Below, one piece after another: positions 26,289 to 36,971 of a stretch of DNA of 64,000 nt. The position numbers and the translations under genes are program-made. Below the pieces are notes generated by a model, which ran no database searches, was not told the DNA's origin, and saw only the letters and a list, made by a program, of their open reading frames with translations. The stretch comes from Paenibacillus segetis (GTDB taxonomy: Bacteria > Bacillota > Bacilli > Paenibacillales > Paenibacillaceae): contig NZ_BMFT01000008.1 of assembly GCF_014639155.1 (NCBI RefSeq), forward strand, positions 1 to 64,000, given 5' to 3'. Position 1 is the stretch's first letter, and every line of letters begins with the position of its first letter.

Positions 26289-26425
26289 TTTATTCCCTCC
26301 TTCTATCGCCCAATTTGGTATCGGACATACTCCGTGAAAATTTTCCAACCACTCTCCCATGGCAAAGGGGCCGGGTGTGTCGGTAACCTCTCACATCATC
26401 GCAACGTCACAGAACAACATTCATT

Positions 26426-26454
26426 ATTATAAAGAAAAGTCGGGACAATTGCAA
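26426..26454 (-). promoter_or_regulatory. Strong sigma-A promoter of the S10 supercluster
   Basis: TTGCAA (26449-26454) and a perfect TATAAT (26426-26431), spacer 17. The leader to rpsJ is ~130 nt with a GC-rich stretch near 26350-26390. The interval 26289-26652 holds just this promoter, the leader and the terminator of the upstream chemoreceptor gene. Confidence 0.85.
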
Positions 26455-26566
26455 CAAAAAGTTGAAAGTTTTTTTGAAGTTTCATTCAAACAATTTATTC
26501 CTTCATATATATAGTTAGCTTAGCGAGACCTTTTCGGTTTGGCTTGATTGGTTTGGTCATGAAAAA

Positions 26567-26607
26567 ATAAAATGAACCCCTAATTTTACAGCATCCTGGG
26601 GTTCACT
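26567..26607 (-). terminator. Terminator of the globin-coupled chemoreceptor gene
   Basis: On the minus strand GTGAACCCC pairs with GGGGTTCAT (loop ~15 nt), followed by TTTATTTTTTC. It lies ~45 nt after the stop codon and isolates the gene from the S10 promoter. Confidence 0.85.
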
Positions 26608-26652
26608 CGTTTTTATATTAAAGTTTCTTCTATATATATATGAATTACATTA

Positions 26653-27996
26653 TTATAGCTCAGATGATACCTTATTCAGCCGTTCTGCAGATGCTGCGAC
26701 TTCTGAGGTCGAGGAACCGATGCCTTTAATCGTGTCGATCAGCTCACTGATCTGTTCTTCTACTACAATAATTTCGTCAGCGCTGCTCTGCATGGTACTT
26801 AATATATGAAGAAACACTTCATTGGTTGCTTCTGATTGTACTTTCCCATTTTGGGCTAACTTACGGACCTCTTCAATAGCCTGTACCACTTGAGTCGTAA
26901 TCGCAACCGACTGTTTAATCAATCCTTCAATTTGAGTTACCGTATCCTTTGTATGTTCTGACAACTTGCTTACTTCATGAGCAACGACCGCAAAACCTTT
27001 ACCTTGTTCCCCAACATGTGCTGCTTCAATTGTAGCATTCAATGATAGTAATTTGATTTGACTTGCGATCCCCGACACGGTATCCACAATATTCTGTATT
27101 TTTTCTGAAGAAGCATCTAATTGACTTACAGATTCATTCATCATACTTGTTCGTACGTTTATACTTCCAATACGCTCATTAAGTTCATGCAGATGATTTC
27201 GTCCTGCCTCCGCTAATCGTTGCGACTCTTCTGCTGTATATACAGATCTCTTTATAGCCTCGCTTACTTCATGACTACTTGCCACTAGTTCCTCAACTGC
27301 AGCATTTGTGTCCAAACTTAATTCTTCTAATCCTTCGCTAAATATCGTGATTTTCCCTTTGAGTTCATTTTTTACAATTTCATATTGTTGCTCTTTTTCA
27401 TATAAATTCTCTCTTTCATACGCCTCTAACACGAGTTGCTGTTCAAGGCTTAGAAGCTTACTAGTTGTCTTGATCATGTGCAAACGCCAGTGCTCATCCT
27501 GAATATCATCATAAATAACCTTTAAAAAGGCATTTTGCAAATTTTGAAAAGCAGAAAGATACCACTTCGGTTCAAGCCCAACCTTCTTATGAACTTTCGC
27601 AATCTTCAATCTTTTTGCAATAAACTCCTGATCTATATTACCACTGAACATATCCAACAAATGTTCTTGTAAGGTTGCTTTTAAACGCTCAACCGAACTA
27701 TATTTAACAATGATTTCTTGCAATTTAGGGACATCAAGTACAGATTGATAGAAGGTGTTGGTTATCCAATCAATTCTCTTTTCAATGAGAGGCTTCATTC
27801 GGTGCAAAAGCTCAATATCATTTTCACTCAAATCGATCATCCGCAGTTGCTCAGTTATTTCCTGTTCACCTTCAATTTTAAGCTGTTTTGACTCTGTATT
27901 ACTTAAGGAAGAGTTTCCACGCTTGGCTGAACTAGCCTGATCCGATAAATCGGGCTGCGATGTCGACTTGATTAAATTAGAAAAGGGACACTTCAT
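26653..27996 (-). CDS. hemAT: HemAT-like globin-coupled methyl-accepting chemotaxis protein
   Basis: 447 aa, soluble, with no membrane segment. Residues ~45-185 form a protoglobin heme domain. The proximal His is His136 in KIAKVHKKVGL and the distal Tyr equivalent is Tyr83 in NTFYQSV, aligning with HemAT of B. subtilis. Residues ~220-447 are an MCP signalling coiled coil with the conserved hairpin tip containing SLNATIEAAHVGEQGKGFAV. Such proteins sense oxygen and signal to CheA. The N-terminal ~40 residues (MKCPFSN..., Ser-rich) are extra. It has its own promoter and terminator and is inserted between tuf and rpsJ. AAGGAG lies a rather long 13 nt from the ATG. Confidence 0.93.
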   Translation of the reverse strand: MKCPFSNLIKSTSQPDLSDQASSAKRGNSSLSNTESKQLKIEGEQEITEQLRMIDLSENDIELLHRMKPLIEKRIDWITNTFYQSVLDVPKLQEIIVKYSSVERLKATLQEHLLDMFSGNIDQEFIAKRLKIAKVHKKVGLEPKWYLSAFQNLQNAFLKVIYDDIQDEHWRLHMIKTTSKLLSLEQQLVLEAYERENLYEKEQQYEIVKNELKGKITIFSEGLEELSLDTNAAVEELVASSHEVSEAIKRSVYTAEESQRLAEAGRNHLHELNERIGSINVRTSMMNESVSQLDASSEKIQNIVDTVSGIASQIKLLSLNATIEAAHVGEQGKGFAVVAHEVSKLSEHTKDTVTQIEGLIKQSVAITTQVVQAIEEVRKLAQNGKVQSEATNEVFLHILSTMQSSADEIIVVEEQISELIDTIKGIGSSTSEVAASAERLNKVSSEL

Positions 27997-28047
27997 AAAG
28001 TGATCAACACTCCTTGTCCGAAGACATATATTTAGTTGTTACAGCAC

Positions 28048-28076
28048 ATTATACCTGTGACATTAATCACTGTAAA
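28048..28076 (-). promoter_or_regulatory. Sigma-A promoter of the HemAT-like gene
   Basis: TTTACA (28071-28076) and perfect TATAAT (28048-28053) with a 17-nt spacer, giving a ~45-nt leader. Confidence 0.8.
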
Positions 28077-28167
28077 CAAATAATTACCAATCATTCGACA
28101 TCATTCTATTTTTAATGACAATTCATGTCGACTCGATCTTGTGTCACGACCCTTTTGTAAATTAAAC

Positions 28168-28211
28168 ATAAAAAAGAGCTACTCCAAGTCATAAAGACCG
28201 GAATAGCTCTT
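28168..28211 (-). terminator. Terminator of the str operon after tuf
   Basis: AAGAGCTATTCC pairs with GGAGTAGCTCTT on the minus strand, followed by TTTTATG. Confidence 0.85.
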
Positions 28212-28233
28212 CTTAATAAGGCTGGAAAGCCTA

Positions 28234-29424
<1,191 letters not shown>

Positions 29425-29461
29425 TTTAAACAGTTCCTCCTTAAAATATGGATTGTTATGT

Positions 29462-29504
29462 TAATCTAACCGGACAATTCCTCATAAGAGGGCGTCCGAT
29501 TAGT
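29462..29504 (-). other. Inverted repeat in the fusA-tuf spacer
   Basis: CTAATCGGAC and GTCCGGTTAG (10-bp stem, one mismatch-type pair, 18-nt loop) lie between fusA and tuf. No T tract follows, so it is not a terminator; mRNA processing or stability is possible. Confidence 0.5.
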
Positions 29505-29516
29505 AAATACAAAAAA

Positions 29517-31595
29517 TTATTCAGCACCTTTGTGCTTCGATACGATTTCTTCAGCAATGCTCTTAGGCACTTCTTCGTAGTGAGAAAGTTCCATTGAGAA
29601 CACACCGCGTCCTTGCGTACCAGAACGTAGAGTTGTTGAATATCCGAACATTTCGGACAAAGGTACCTTAGCACGGATAATTTGAGCGCCACCACGAGCG
29701 TCCATACCTTCAATCCGTCCACGACGGGAGTTCAACATACCCATAACGTCACCCATGTACTCTTCTGGAACCGTTACTTCAACTTTCATAATCGGCTCAA
29801 GGAGTACTGCTTGACATTTGTCTTTAGCAGCTTTCAGTGCCATGGAACCAGCGATTTTAAACGCCATTTCATTGGAATCGACATCATGGTAAGAACCATC
29901 TACGATTGTGGCTTTAACGTCAACAAGCGGGAAGCCTGCAAGGACACCATTCTTCATAGATTCTTCAATACCTTGTTGTGCAGGTCCAATATATTCTCTT
30001 GGTACTGAACCACCTACGACTTTACTATCGAACTGGTTACCAGAACCTGGTTCCAATGGTTCGAATTCAACCCATACGTGACCGTATTGACCACGACCAC
30101 CGGATTGACGGACAAATTTACCTTCAACACGTGCAGGCACACGGAATGTTTCACGGTAAGCAACTTGTGGTTTACCCACGTTAGTGTCTACCTTAAACTC
30201 ACGGCGCATACGGTCGATGATAATATCCAAGTGAAGTTCACCCATACCTGCAAGAATCGTTTGACCGGTTTCTTCATCAGTATGAGCACGTAGTGTAGGA
30301 TCTTCTTCAGTCAATTTACCCAAAGCAACGCCCATTTTATCTTGGTCGGCTTTTGTCTTAGGTTCAACCGCGATCTCAATAACTGGATCAGGGAAGTTCA
30401 TTGACTCCAGAATAACTGGTGCTTTCTCATCACATAGTGTATCACCAGTACTCGTATCTTTCAAACCAACTGCTGCTGCGATATCACCACTGTAAACAAT
30501 GCTGATTTCTTGACGGCTGTTAGCATGCATTTGTAGAATACGGCCGATACGCTCACGTTTGCCCTTCGTTGCATTCAGTACGTACGAACCGGATTCAAGA
30601 ATCCCTGAGTACACACGGAAGAACGTAAGTTTACCAACGTAAGGGTCTGTCATGATTTTAAATGCAAGCGCCGCGAACGGTTCTTCATCAGAAGAGTGAC
30701 GTTCTACTTCAGTACCATCATCCAAGTGACCTTGAATACTTGGTACATCGACAGGAGCTGGCAAGTAATCAACAACAGCGTCCAACATCAATTGAACACC
30801 TTTATTGCGATATGAGGAGCCACAGATAACAGGGAAAATCTTAACTTCGATAACACCTTTACGTAGAGCTGCTTTGATTTCTTCAACAGAAATCTCTTCA
30901 CCCTCAAGGTATTTCATTGTTAGATCTTCGTCCAATTCTGCTACTTTCTCGATCAATTCTGCACGAAGTTCGTCAACTTTGTCTTGGAACTCTGCTGGAA
31001 TATCGGTTTCTTCGATATTTTGTCCCAAATCGTCATGGAAAATATGAGCTCTTTGAGCAACGATATCGATGATACCATCGAAATGGTCTTCTGCACCAAT
31101 CGGGAACTGAATCGCTACAGCGTTAGCTTGCAAACGATCACGCATGCTCTCGATAACATTCAGGTAGTCAGCACCGATGATGTCCATTTTATTTACATAT
31201 GCGATCCGAGGAACGCCGTAGCGGTCAGCCTGTCTCCAAACAGTTTCAGACTGAGGCTCAACGCCTTCTTTCGCACTGAAAACGCCAACTGCCCCGTCCA
31301 ATACACGAAGGGAACGTTCAACTTCAACAGTGAAGTCAACGTGTCCCGGGGTATCGATGATATTTACGCGGTGACCTTTCCAAGCAGCGGTAGTAGCAGC
31401 GGAAGTAATCGTAATTCCGCGCTCTTGCTCTTGCTCCATCCAGTCCATTGTTGCAGCACCTTCGTGAACTTCACCGATTTTGTGCGTACGGCCTGTGTAG
31501 AACAAGATCCGTTCTGTCGTGGTCGTCTTACCAGCGTCAATATGCGCCATGATCCCAATATTACGTGTATTTTTCAAGGAGAACTCTCTTGCCAT
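29517..31595 (-). CDS. fusA: Elongation factor G
   Basis: 692 aa translocase GTPase. G1 AHIDAGKTT, G3 DTPGHVDF and G4 NKMD, then domains II-V. Length and order are standard; fusidic-acid hot-spot regions look ordinary. Between rpsG and tuf. Confidence 0.99.
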   Translation of the reverse strand: MAREFSLKNTRNIGIMAHIDAGKTTTTERILFYTGRTHKIGEVHEGAATMDWMEQEQERGITITSAATTAAWKGHRVNIIDTPGHVDFTVEVERSLRVLDGAVGVFSAKEGVEPQSETVWRQADRYGVPRIAYVNKMDIIGADYLNVIESMRDRLQANAVAIQFPIGAEDHFDGIIDIVAQRAHIFHDDLGQNIEETDIPAEFQDKVDELRAELIEKVAELDEDLTMKYLEGEEISVEEIKAALRKGVIEVKIFPVICGSSYRNKGVQLMLDAVVDYLPAPVDVPSIQGHLDDGTEVERHSSDEEPFAALAFKIMTDPYVGKLTFFRVYSGILESGSYVLNATKGKRERIGRILQMHANSRQEISIVYSGDIAAAVGLKDTSTGDTLCDEKAPVILESMNFPDPVIEIAVEPKTKADQDKMGVALGKLTEEDPTLRAHTDEETGQTILAGMGELHLDIIIDRMRREFKVDTNVGKPQVAYRETFRVPARVEGKFVRQSGGRGQYGHVWVEFEPLEPGSGNQFDSKVVGGSVPREYIGPAQQGIEESMKNGVLAGFPLVDVKATIVDGSYHDVDSNEMAFKIAGSMALKAAKDKCQAVLLEPIMKVEVTVPEEYMGDVMGMLNSRRGRIEGMDARGGAQIIRAKVPLSEMFGYSTTLRSGTQGRGVFSMELSHYEEVPKSIAEEIVSKHKGAE

Positions 31596-31643
31596 GAATG
31601 AAGTCTCCCTTCAATATAATCTAAATTAACTAAAGGCTTAATC

Positions 31644-32114
31644 CTACCAACGGTAGTGAGCAAACGCTTTGTTCGCTTCAGCCATTTTGTGTGTATCTTC
31701 ACGTTTCTTAACAGAAGCGCCTGTGTTGTTGGATGCGTCGATAATCTCAGCAGCCAAACGTTCTTCCATCGTTTTCTCTCCGCGGTTGCGGGAGTAGTTT
31801 ACAAGCCAACGTAAACCTAGAGCTGTACGTCTTTCTGGCTTAACTTCGATAGGAACTTGGTAGTTAGCACCGCCGACACGACGAGCTTTAACTTCCAATA
31901 CTGGCATAATGTTCTTAATTGCTGCTTCAAAAACTTCCATAGGGTCATTACCCGTACGTTCTTGAATCAATTTGAATGCGTTATAAAGGATGCTTTGTGC
32001 AACACCGCGTTTGCCGTCGAGCATAATGCGATTGATCAAGCGAGTAACAAGTTTGCTGTTATACACCGGATCCGGCAATACGTCTCTTTTGGTAACTGGA
32101 CCTTTGCGTGGCAT
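31644..32114 (-). CDS. rpsG: 30S ribosomal protein S7
   Basis: 156 aa, head-assembly primary binder (MPRKGPVTKRDVLPDPVYNS ... RYW-type C-terminus KAFAHYRW). Represses the str operon in E. coli. Preceded by AAGGGGG. Confidence 0.98.
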   Translation of the reverse strand: MPRKGPVTKRDVLPDPVYNSKLVTRLINRIMLDGKRGVAQSILYNAFKLIQERTGNDPMEVFEAAIKNIMPVLEVKARRVGGANYQVPIEVKPERRTALGLRWLVNYSRNRGEKTMEERLAAEIIDASNNTGASVKKREDTHKMAEANKAFAHYRW

Positions 32115-32165
32115 AGTTATCCCCCTTTCAGTAATAGTTCAAGTCTTTAGGCAATTAGCCTAGAA

Positions 32166-32585
32166 TTATTTTTTAACTTTTGGACGTTTAGCACCGTATT
32201 TAGAACGAGCTTGCATCCGGTTGTTAACACCTGCAGTATCCAAAGCTCCACGTACGATGTGATAACGTACCCCTGCAAGGTCTTTTACCTTACCGCCACG
32301 AATCAAAACAACACTGTGCTCTTGCAAGTTATGTCCGATACCTGGAATGTAAGCTGTCACCTCAAGACGGTTCGTCAAGCGAACACGAGCATATTTACGA
32401 AGTGCAGAGTTCGGTTTACGAGGAGTCATTGTGCCTACACGAGTACACACTCCACGTTTTTGAGGAGCACTCAAGTTCGTAGCCTCACGTTTTAGGGCAT
32501 TAAACCCTCTTTGCAAAGCTGGCGATTTGGATTTGTATACTTTGTCTTGGCGTCCTTTACGTACCAATTGGTTAATAGTTGGCAT
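32166..32585 (-). CDS. rpsL: 30S ribosomal protein S12
   Basis: 139 aa decoding-centre protein. Conserved RGVCTRVGTMTPRKPNSALR and GGKVKDLAGVRYHIVRGALD. Residue 56 is Arg where B. subtilis has Lys56 (Lys43 in Mycobacterium tuberculosis numbering), and residue 104 is Ala where most S12 proteins have Pro (Pro90 of E. coli). Both are classic streptomycin-response positions; Lys101 (E. coli Lys87) is unchanged. Whether these are lineage-normal cannot be told from one sequence. Long N-terminal insertion as in Gram-positives. Confidence 0.98.
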   Translation of the reverse strand: MPTINQLVRKGRQDKVYKSKSPALQRGFNALKREATNLSAPQKRGVCTRVGTMTPRKPNSALRKYARVRLTNRLEVTAYIPGIGHNLQEHSVVLIRGGKVKDLAGVRYHIVRGALDTAGVNNRMQARSKYGAKRPKVKK

Positions 32586-32727
32586 GTTGTTGCCACCCCC
32601 TTCCTCAAGTCTTCATGTTTCTTTACAAACCTCTTAATTAAGCCCACAGACCCAGGCGGTTCATAAAAGAACAAAGGAAAAGTTTTTACCGAAAGGATTT
32701 GCCCTATCAGCAAAAACGATTTCTACA

Positions 32728-32979
32728 CTATGGTGTTACAATCGCAACCATCGCTGCCCCAACTTGAATCCCGCAAGCTTTGCCGAGATTATCCATCGTG
32801 TCTACGTACGTGACCTTAATGGAATTCTTGTTACATAGGGCAATGACTTTCGATGTAATGCGTGGATCTGCATCTTCAGCTACATAGACCTCTTCGGCCT
32901 GTCCTAGCTCTACCATTCGCATGGTTTGCTTGGTGCCGATTTTGACATGAGCGTCCTGTAATCCTTTATCATTAGACAT
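32728..32979 (-). CDS. rplGB: L7Ae-family kink-turn RNA-binding protein (YbxF-like)
   Basis: 83 aa of the L7Ae/L30e/Gadd45 fold. The GKACGIQVGAAMVAIV C-terminal segment matches YbxF, a kink-turn binder in B. subtilis. First gene of the str transcript, ahead of rpsL. GGAGG precedes the chosen ATG; 26 upstream codons overlap the promoter and are rejected. Confidence 0.92.
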   Translation of the reverse strand: MSNDKGLQDAHVKIGTKQTMRMVELGQAEEVYVAEDADPRITSKVIALCNKNSIKVTYVDTMDNLGKACGIQVGAAMVAIVTP

Positions 32980-33027
32980 GTTGTCGTCCTCCAAAGCACA
33001 GGCATATCCGTTCTCACGCACTTTGAC

Positions 33028-33057
33028 ATAATAGCACTTTCTAATAGGCGATGTCAA
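33028..33057 (-). promoter_or_regulatory. Sigma-A promoter of rplGB-rpsL-rpsG-fusA-tuf
   Basis: Perfect TTGACA (33052-33057) and TATTAT (33028-33033) with an 18-nt spacer; leader ~40 nt. Confidence 0.8.
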
Positions 33058-33093
33058 GAAAATAATTGATTAATTCTACTGTTTTTTTTATTA

Positions 33094-33154
33094 AATAGAC
33101 AGTGACAAGCGCGGAACCTTTAAAGCTCAGTATCCGGCCATGCCACTGTCTATT
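33094..33154 (-). repeat. 11-bp inverted repeat after rpoC
   Basis: AATAGACAGTG and CACTGTCTATT form a perfect 11-bp stem around ~39 nt just after rpoC. On the minus strand it is followed by TAATAAAAAAAAC, not a T tract; the T run lies on the other strand. It may be an atypical rpoC terminator or a processing stem. Confidence 0.6.
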
Positions 33155-33164
33155 AATAATTCAA

Positions 33165-36100
33165 CTATTCAACAGTCACAGGCTCTAAACTTTCAGCGGC
33201 AGCATCGTTCTCAGGTCCCTCAAACTGAATACTGCGGTAACGGTTCATACCTGTACCCGCTGGAATCAGTTTACCGATAATAACGTTCTCTTTCAGGCCG
33301 AGCAATTTATCCACTTTGCCTTTGATCGCAGCATCGGTAAGTACTCTTGTTGTTTCCTGGAAAGAAGCAGCCGATAAGAATGAATCTGTTTCAAGCGATG
33401 CCTTCGTAATCCCGAGTAGTACCGGTTTGGCAACCGCTGGTTCTTTATCCGCCAAAATTGCTTCTTTATTGGCTCTTTCATATTCATGCATATCGACGAA
33501 TGCACCCGGCAGCAGTGTCGTATCTCCCGCATCAACGATACGGATTTTACGCAACATTTGCTTGATCATAACTTCGATGTGCTTATCATTAATTTCTACG
33601 CCCTGATTACGGTAAACGCGTTGTACCTCTTGCAGAATGTAGTTCTGCACGCCACGGATACCTTTGATGCGTAGGATTTCCTTCGGATCGATAGAACCAT
33701 CAGTGAGTTCGTCACCCGCTTCGATTTCTTGGCCTTCGCTAACACGTAGACGGGAACCGAAAGTAACAGAATACACTTTGGATTCCGCTTCACCTTGAAC
33801 CTCAACTTCACGACGGTCCTTAGCTTCACGAATTTCTTTGACGACACCATCAATTTCACTGATTGTCGCTTGACCTTTTGGATTACGTGCTTCAAACATT
33901 TCGACAATACGCGGCAAACCTTGCGTAATATCATCACCCGCTACGCCCCCGGTATGGAACGTACGCATTGTAAGCTGAGTTCCTGGTTCACCAATGGATT
34001 GAGCTGCGATAATACCAACCGCTTCACCAATTTCCACGTGTTTACCAGTTGCCAGGTTACGTCCGTAACATTTCTTACATACGCCATGGCGAGCACGGCA
34101 ACTAAGTACCGAACGGATTTGAAGCTTAGTTACGCCAGCATCTACGATTTCATGAGCCTTGTCGGAATCAATCAATTCGTTACGTTGACAAATAACTTGA
34201 CCTGTTTGTGGATGTTTGATCGTCTCAAAGGAATAACGTCCTTCGATACGGTCATATAGATCCTCGATAACCTCTTTACCGTCTTGGATAACACCAACAG
34301 TAAAGCCTTTATCCGTACCACAATCTTCTTCACGCACAATGACATCTTGTGCAACATCGACGAGACGACGAGTCAAGTAACCTGAGTCAGCGGTACGTAG
34401 GGCCGTATCCGCCAAACCTTTCCGCGCACCGTGCGTCGAAAGGAAGTACTCGAGTACTGTCAGGCCTTCACGGAAGTTCGATTTGATAGGGAGTTCGATA
34501 ATCCGACCTGATGGGTTGGCCATCAAACCACGCATACCACCAAGCTGTGTAATCTGCGATTTATTACCCCGTGCTTTGGAATCAACCATGAGCATGATGG
34601 AGTTGTAACGATCCATCGATTTCATCAACACATCAGTAATCTGATCTTTCGTCTTACCCCAGATCGCAATGACACGGTCATAACGTTCTTCGTTAGTAAT
34701 CAAACCACGACGATACTGATTCGTTACGACACGAACCTTCTCATCGGATTCGTGAAGGATTGCTGGTTTTTCATCTGGAACGATAACGTCCGATACCGCA
34801 ATACTTACACCCGCACGAGTAGAGTACGTGAATCCGGTTTGTTTGATTCTATCCAAAATCACAGATGTTTCTGTAGTGTGATAAATCTCGAAGCAGCGAC
34901 CAATAATTTCACCCAGGTATTCTTTACCTACACCACCAGCTTGTTTTGCTTGCATGATGCGTTCAGTAATATTGGCGCCTTTTTCGTATATGAAGAAATG
35001 ATCCGGCGTTCCTTGGAACAAGTTAGCGCGAGTCGCATCATTAATATACGGGAAGCTGGATGGGAAGATTTCATTGAAGATAATCTTACCAACTGTAGTA
35101 ATAAGCAAAGCATTTTGCTGTGCTTCAGTAAATCCAGTTTTGTTAAGTGCTTTGGCAGGAATAGCTACACGCGCATGCAGTTCAGCTGTGCCACGTTGGT
35201 AGGCAGATACCGCTTCGTTAACCGAACGGAGAATCATACCCGTACCTTTAGCTTCCTTATTGTCCATCGTAAGGTAGTAGGAACCAAGGACCATATCCTG
35301 TGAAGGAGTAACAACCGGTTTACCATCTTTAGGGTTCAGGATATTACCAGAAGCTAACATCAAGATACGAGCTTCTGCCTGAGCTTCAGCAGATAACGGT
35401 ACGTGAACCGCCATTTGGTCACCGTCAAAGTCAGCGTTATAAGCTGTACATACGAGTGGGTGAAGACGGATTGCACGGCCTTCTACCAGAATCGGTTCAA
35501 AAGCTTGAATTCCGAGACGGTGAAGCGTAGGAGCACGGTTCAGTAGAACCGGATGTTCCTTAATAACTTCTTCCAATACGTCCCATACTTCTGGACTTAC
35601 GCGTTCAACTTTCCGTTTCGCGCTCTTGATATTATGAGCTAGGCCTTTATTGACCAGTTCTTTCATCACGAACGGCTTGAATAGTTCAAGCGCCATTTCC
35701 TTCGGCAAGCCGCATTGGTACATTTTGAGGTAAGGTCCTACAACGATAACCGAACGACCAGAGTAATCGACCCGTTTACCGAGCAAGTTCTGACGGAAAC
35801 GTCCTTGTTTACCTTTCAGCATATGGCTGAGGGATTTAAGCGGACGGTTACCAGGACCCGTTACTGGGCGACCACGACGACCGTTATCGATCAAAGCATC
35901 AACTGCTTCTTGCAGCATCCGTTTCTCATTTTGCACGATAATATCTGGTGCACCGAGATCAAGTAGTCGTTTTAGACGGTTGTTACGGTTAATTACACGA
36001 CGATACAAATCATTCAAGTCAGACGTTGCAAAACGTCCGCCATCAAGTTGTACCATCGGACGAAGTTCCGGTGGGATAACAGGAAGTACATCAAGAATCA

Positions 36101-36776
36101 TCCATTCTGGCTCATTGCCAGAGTTACGGAATGCTTCGATAACTTCCAGACGTTTGATCGCCCGATTACGGCGTTGGCCTTGAGCCGTACGCAGTTCTTC
36201 TTTGAGGAACTCCAAATCTTTTTCGATATCGATATCTTGAAGCAACTTCTTCACCGCTTCAGCACCCATACCTGCTTGGAATCCATAGCCGTATTTCTCA
36301 CGATAGCTGCGGTATTCCTTCTCAGATAATAGTTGCTTTTTCTCAAGCGGAGTTTCGCCTGGATCAGTTACTACATAAGATGCGAAGTAAATGATCTCTT
36401 CAAGGGAACGAGGTGACATATCGAGCGCTAGACCCATACGGCTCGGAATCCCTTTGAAATACCAAATGTGAGATACCGGGGCAGCAAGTTCAATGTGTCC
36501 CATACGTTCACGACGTACTTTAGCTCTTGTTACTTCAACGCCGCAGCGATCGCAGACAACGCCTTTATAACGGACACGCTTATATTTACCGCAATGACAT
36601 TCCCAGTCTTTGGTCGGGCCAAAAATCTTCTCGCAGAATAACCCTTCCTTTTCCGGTTTCAATGTACGGTAGTTAATTGTTTCCGGTTTCTTGACTTCTC
36701 CGCGGGACCAAGAACGAATTTTATCTGGGGAAGCAAGCCCAATTTTCATAAACTCGAAGTTGTTGACGTCCAACAA
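33165..36776 (-). CDS. rpoC: RNA polymerase beta' subunit
   Basis: 1203 aa, standard Firmicute length without inteins or large insertions. N-terminal zinc site CHCGKYKRVRYKGVVCDRCG; catalytic NADFDGDQMAVHVPL with the three Mg-binding Asp; second zinc cluster CRARHGVCKKCYGRNLATG. The start is TTG (M-LDVNNFEF), set by AAGGAGG 8 nt upstream; B. subtilis begins at the same residue. Upstream codons lie in the rpoB-rpoC spacer. Confidence 0.98.
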   Translation of the reverse strand: MLDVNNFEFMKIGLASPDKIRSWSRGEVKKPETINYRTLKPEKEGLFCEKIFGPTKDWECHCGKYKRVRYKGVVCDRCGVEVTRAKVRRERMGHIELAAPVSHIWYFKGIPSRMGLALDMSPRSLEEIIYFASYVVTDPGETPLEKKQLLSEKEYRSYREKYGYGFQAGMGAEAVKKLLQDIDIEKDLEFLKEELRTAQGQRRNRAIKRLEVIEAFRNSGNEPEWMILDVLPVIPPELRPMVQLDGGRFATSDLNDLYRRVINRNNRLKRLLDLGAPDIIVQNEKRMLQEAVDALIDNGRRGRPVTGPGNRPLKSLSHMLKGKQGRFRQNLLGKRVDYSGRSVIVVGPYLKMYQCGLPKEMALELFKPFVMKELVNKGLAHNIKSAKRKVERVSPEVWDVLEEVIKEHPVLLNRAPTLHRLGIQAFEPILVEGRAIRLHPLVCTAYNADFDGDQMAVHVPLSAEAQAEARILMLASGNILNPKDGKPVVTPSQDMVLGSYYLTMDNKEAKGTGMILRSVNEAVSAYQRGTAELHARVAIPAKALNKTGFTEAQQNALLITTVGKIIFNEIFPSSFPYINDATRANLFQGTPDHFFIYEKGANITERIMQAKQAGGVGKEYLGEIIGRCFEIYHTTETSVILDRIKQTGFTYSTRAGVSIAVSDVIVPDEKPAILHESDEKVRVVTNQYRRGLITNEERYDRVIAIWGKTKDQITDVLMKSMDRYNSIMLMVDSKARGNKSQITQLGGMRGLMANPSGRIIELPIKSNFREGLTVLEYFLSTHGARKGLADTALRTADSGYLTRRLVDVAQDVIVREEDCGTDKGFTVGVIQDGKEVIEDLYDRIEGRYSFETIKHPQTGQVICQRNELIDSDKAHEIVDAGVTKLQIRSVLSCRARHGVCKKCYGRNLATGKHVEIGEAVGIIAAQSIGEPGTQLTMRTFHTGGVAGDDITQGLPRIVEMFEARNPKGQATISEIDGVVKEIREAKDRREVEVQGEAESKVYSVTFGSRLRVSEGQEIEAGDELTDGSIDPKEILRIKGIRGVQNYILQEVQRVYRNQGVEINDKHIEVMIKQMLRKIRIVDAGDTTLLPGAFVDMHEYERANKEAILADKEPAVAKPVLLGITKASLETDSFLSAASFQETTRVLTDAAIKGKVDKLLGLKENVIIGKLIPAGTGMNRYRSIQFEGPENDAAAESLEPVTVE

Positions 36777-36886
36777 GGAGCATCCCTCCTTTAACCAAGT
36801 CCTGATATTAACAATCTGCATAGAGTGAACGAAAGACTGCGTCTCCACGGTCTCTGCTAATTCAATCTATCTATTTAGGGAAATAT

Positions 36887-36907
36887 CGGCCGCCAGATGG
36901 CAGGCCG
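36887..36907 (-). other. GC-rich hairpin in the rpoB-rpoC spacer
   Basis: CGGCCTGCC-ATCT-GGCGGCCG (one bulge) lies mid-spacer on the minus strand without a T tract. A processing or stability element for the rpoBC mRNA is possible. I see nothing else in the ~195-nt spacer. Confidence 0.5.
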
Positions 36908-36971
36908 ATTCCCGAGCAAGACAACTTCTACTGCGAAATTTCATCATTCGATGTTCAAAGCATCATGATGT

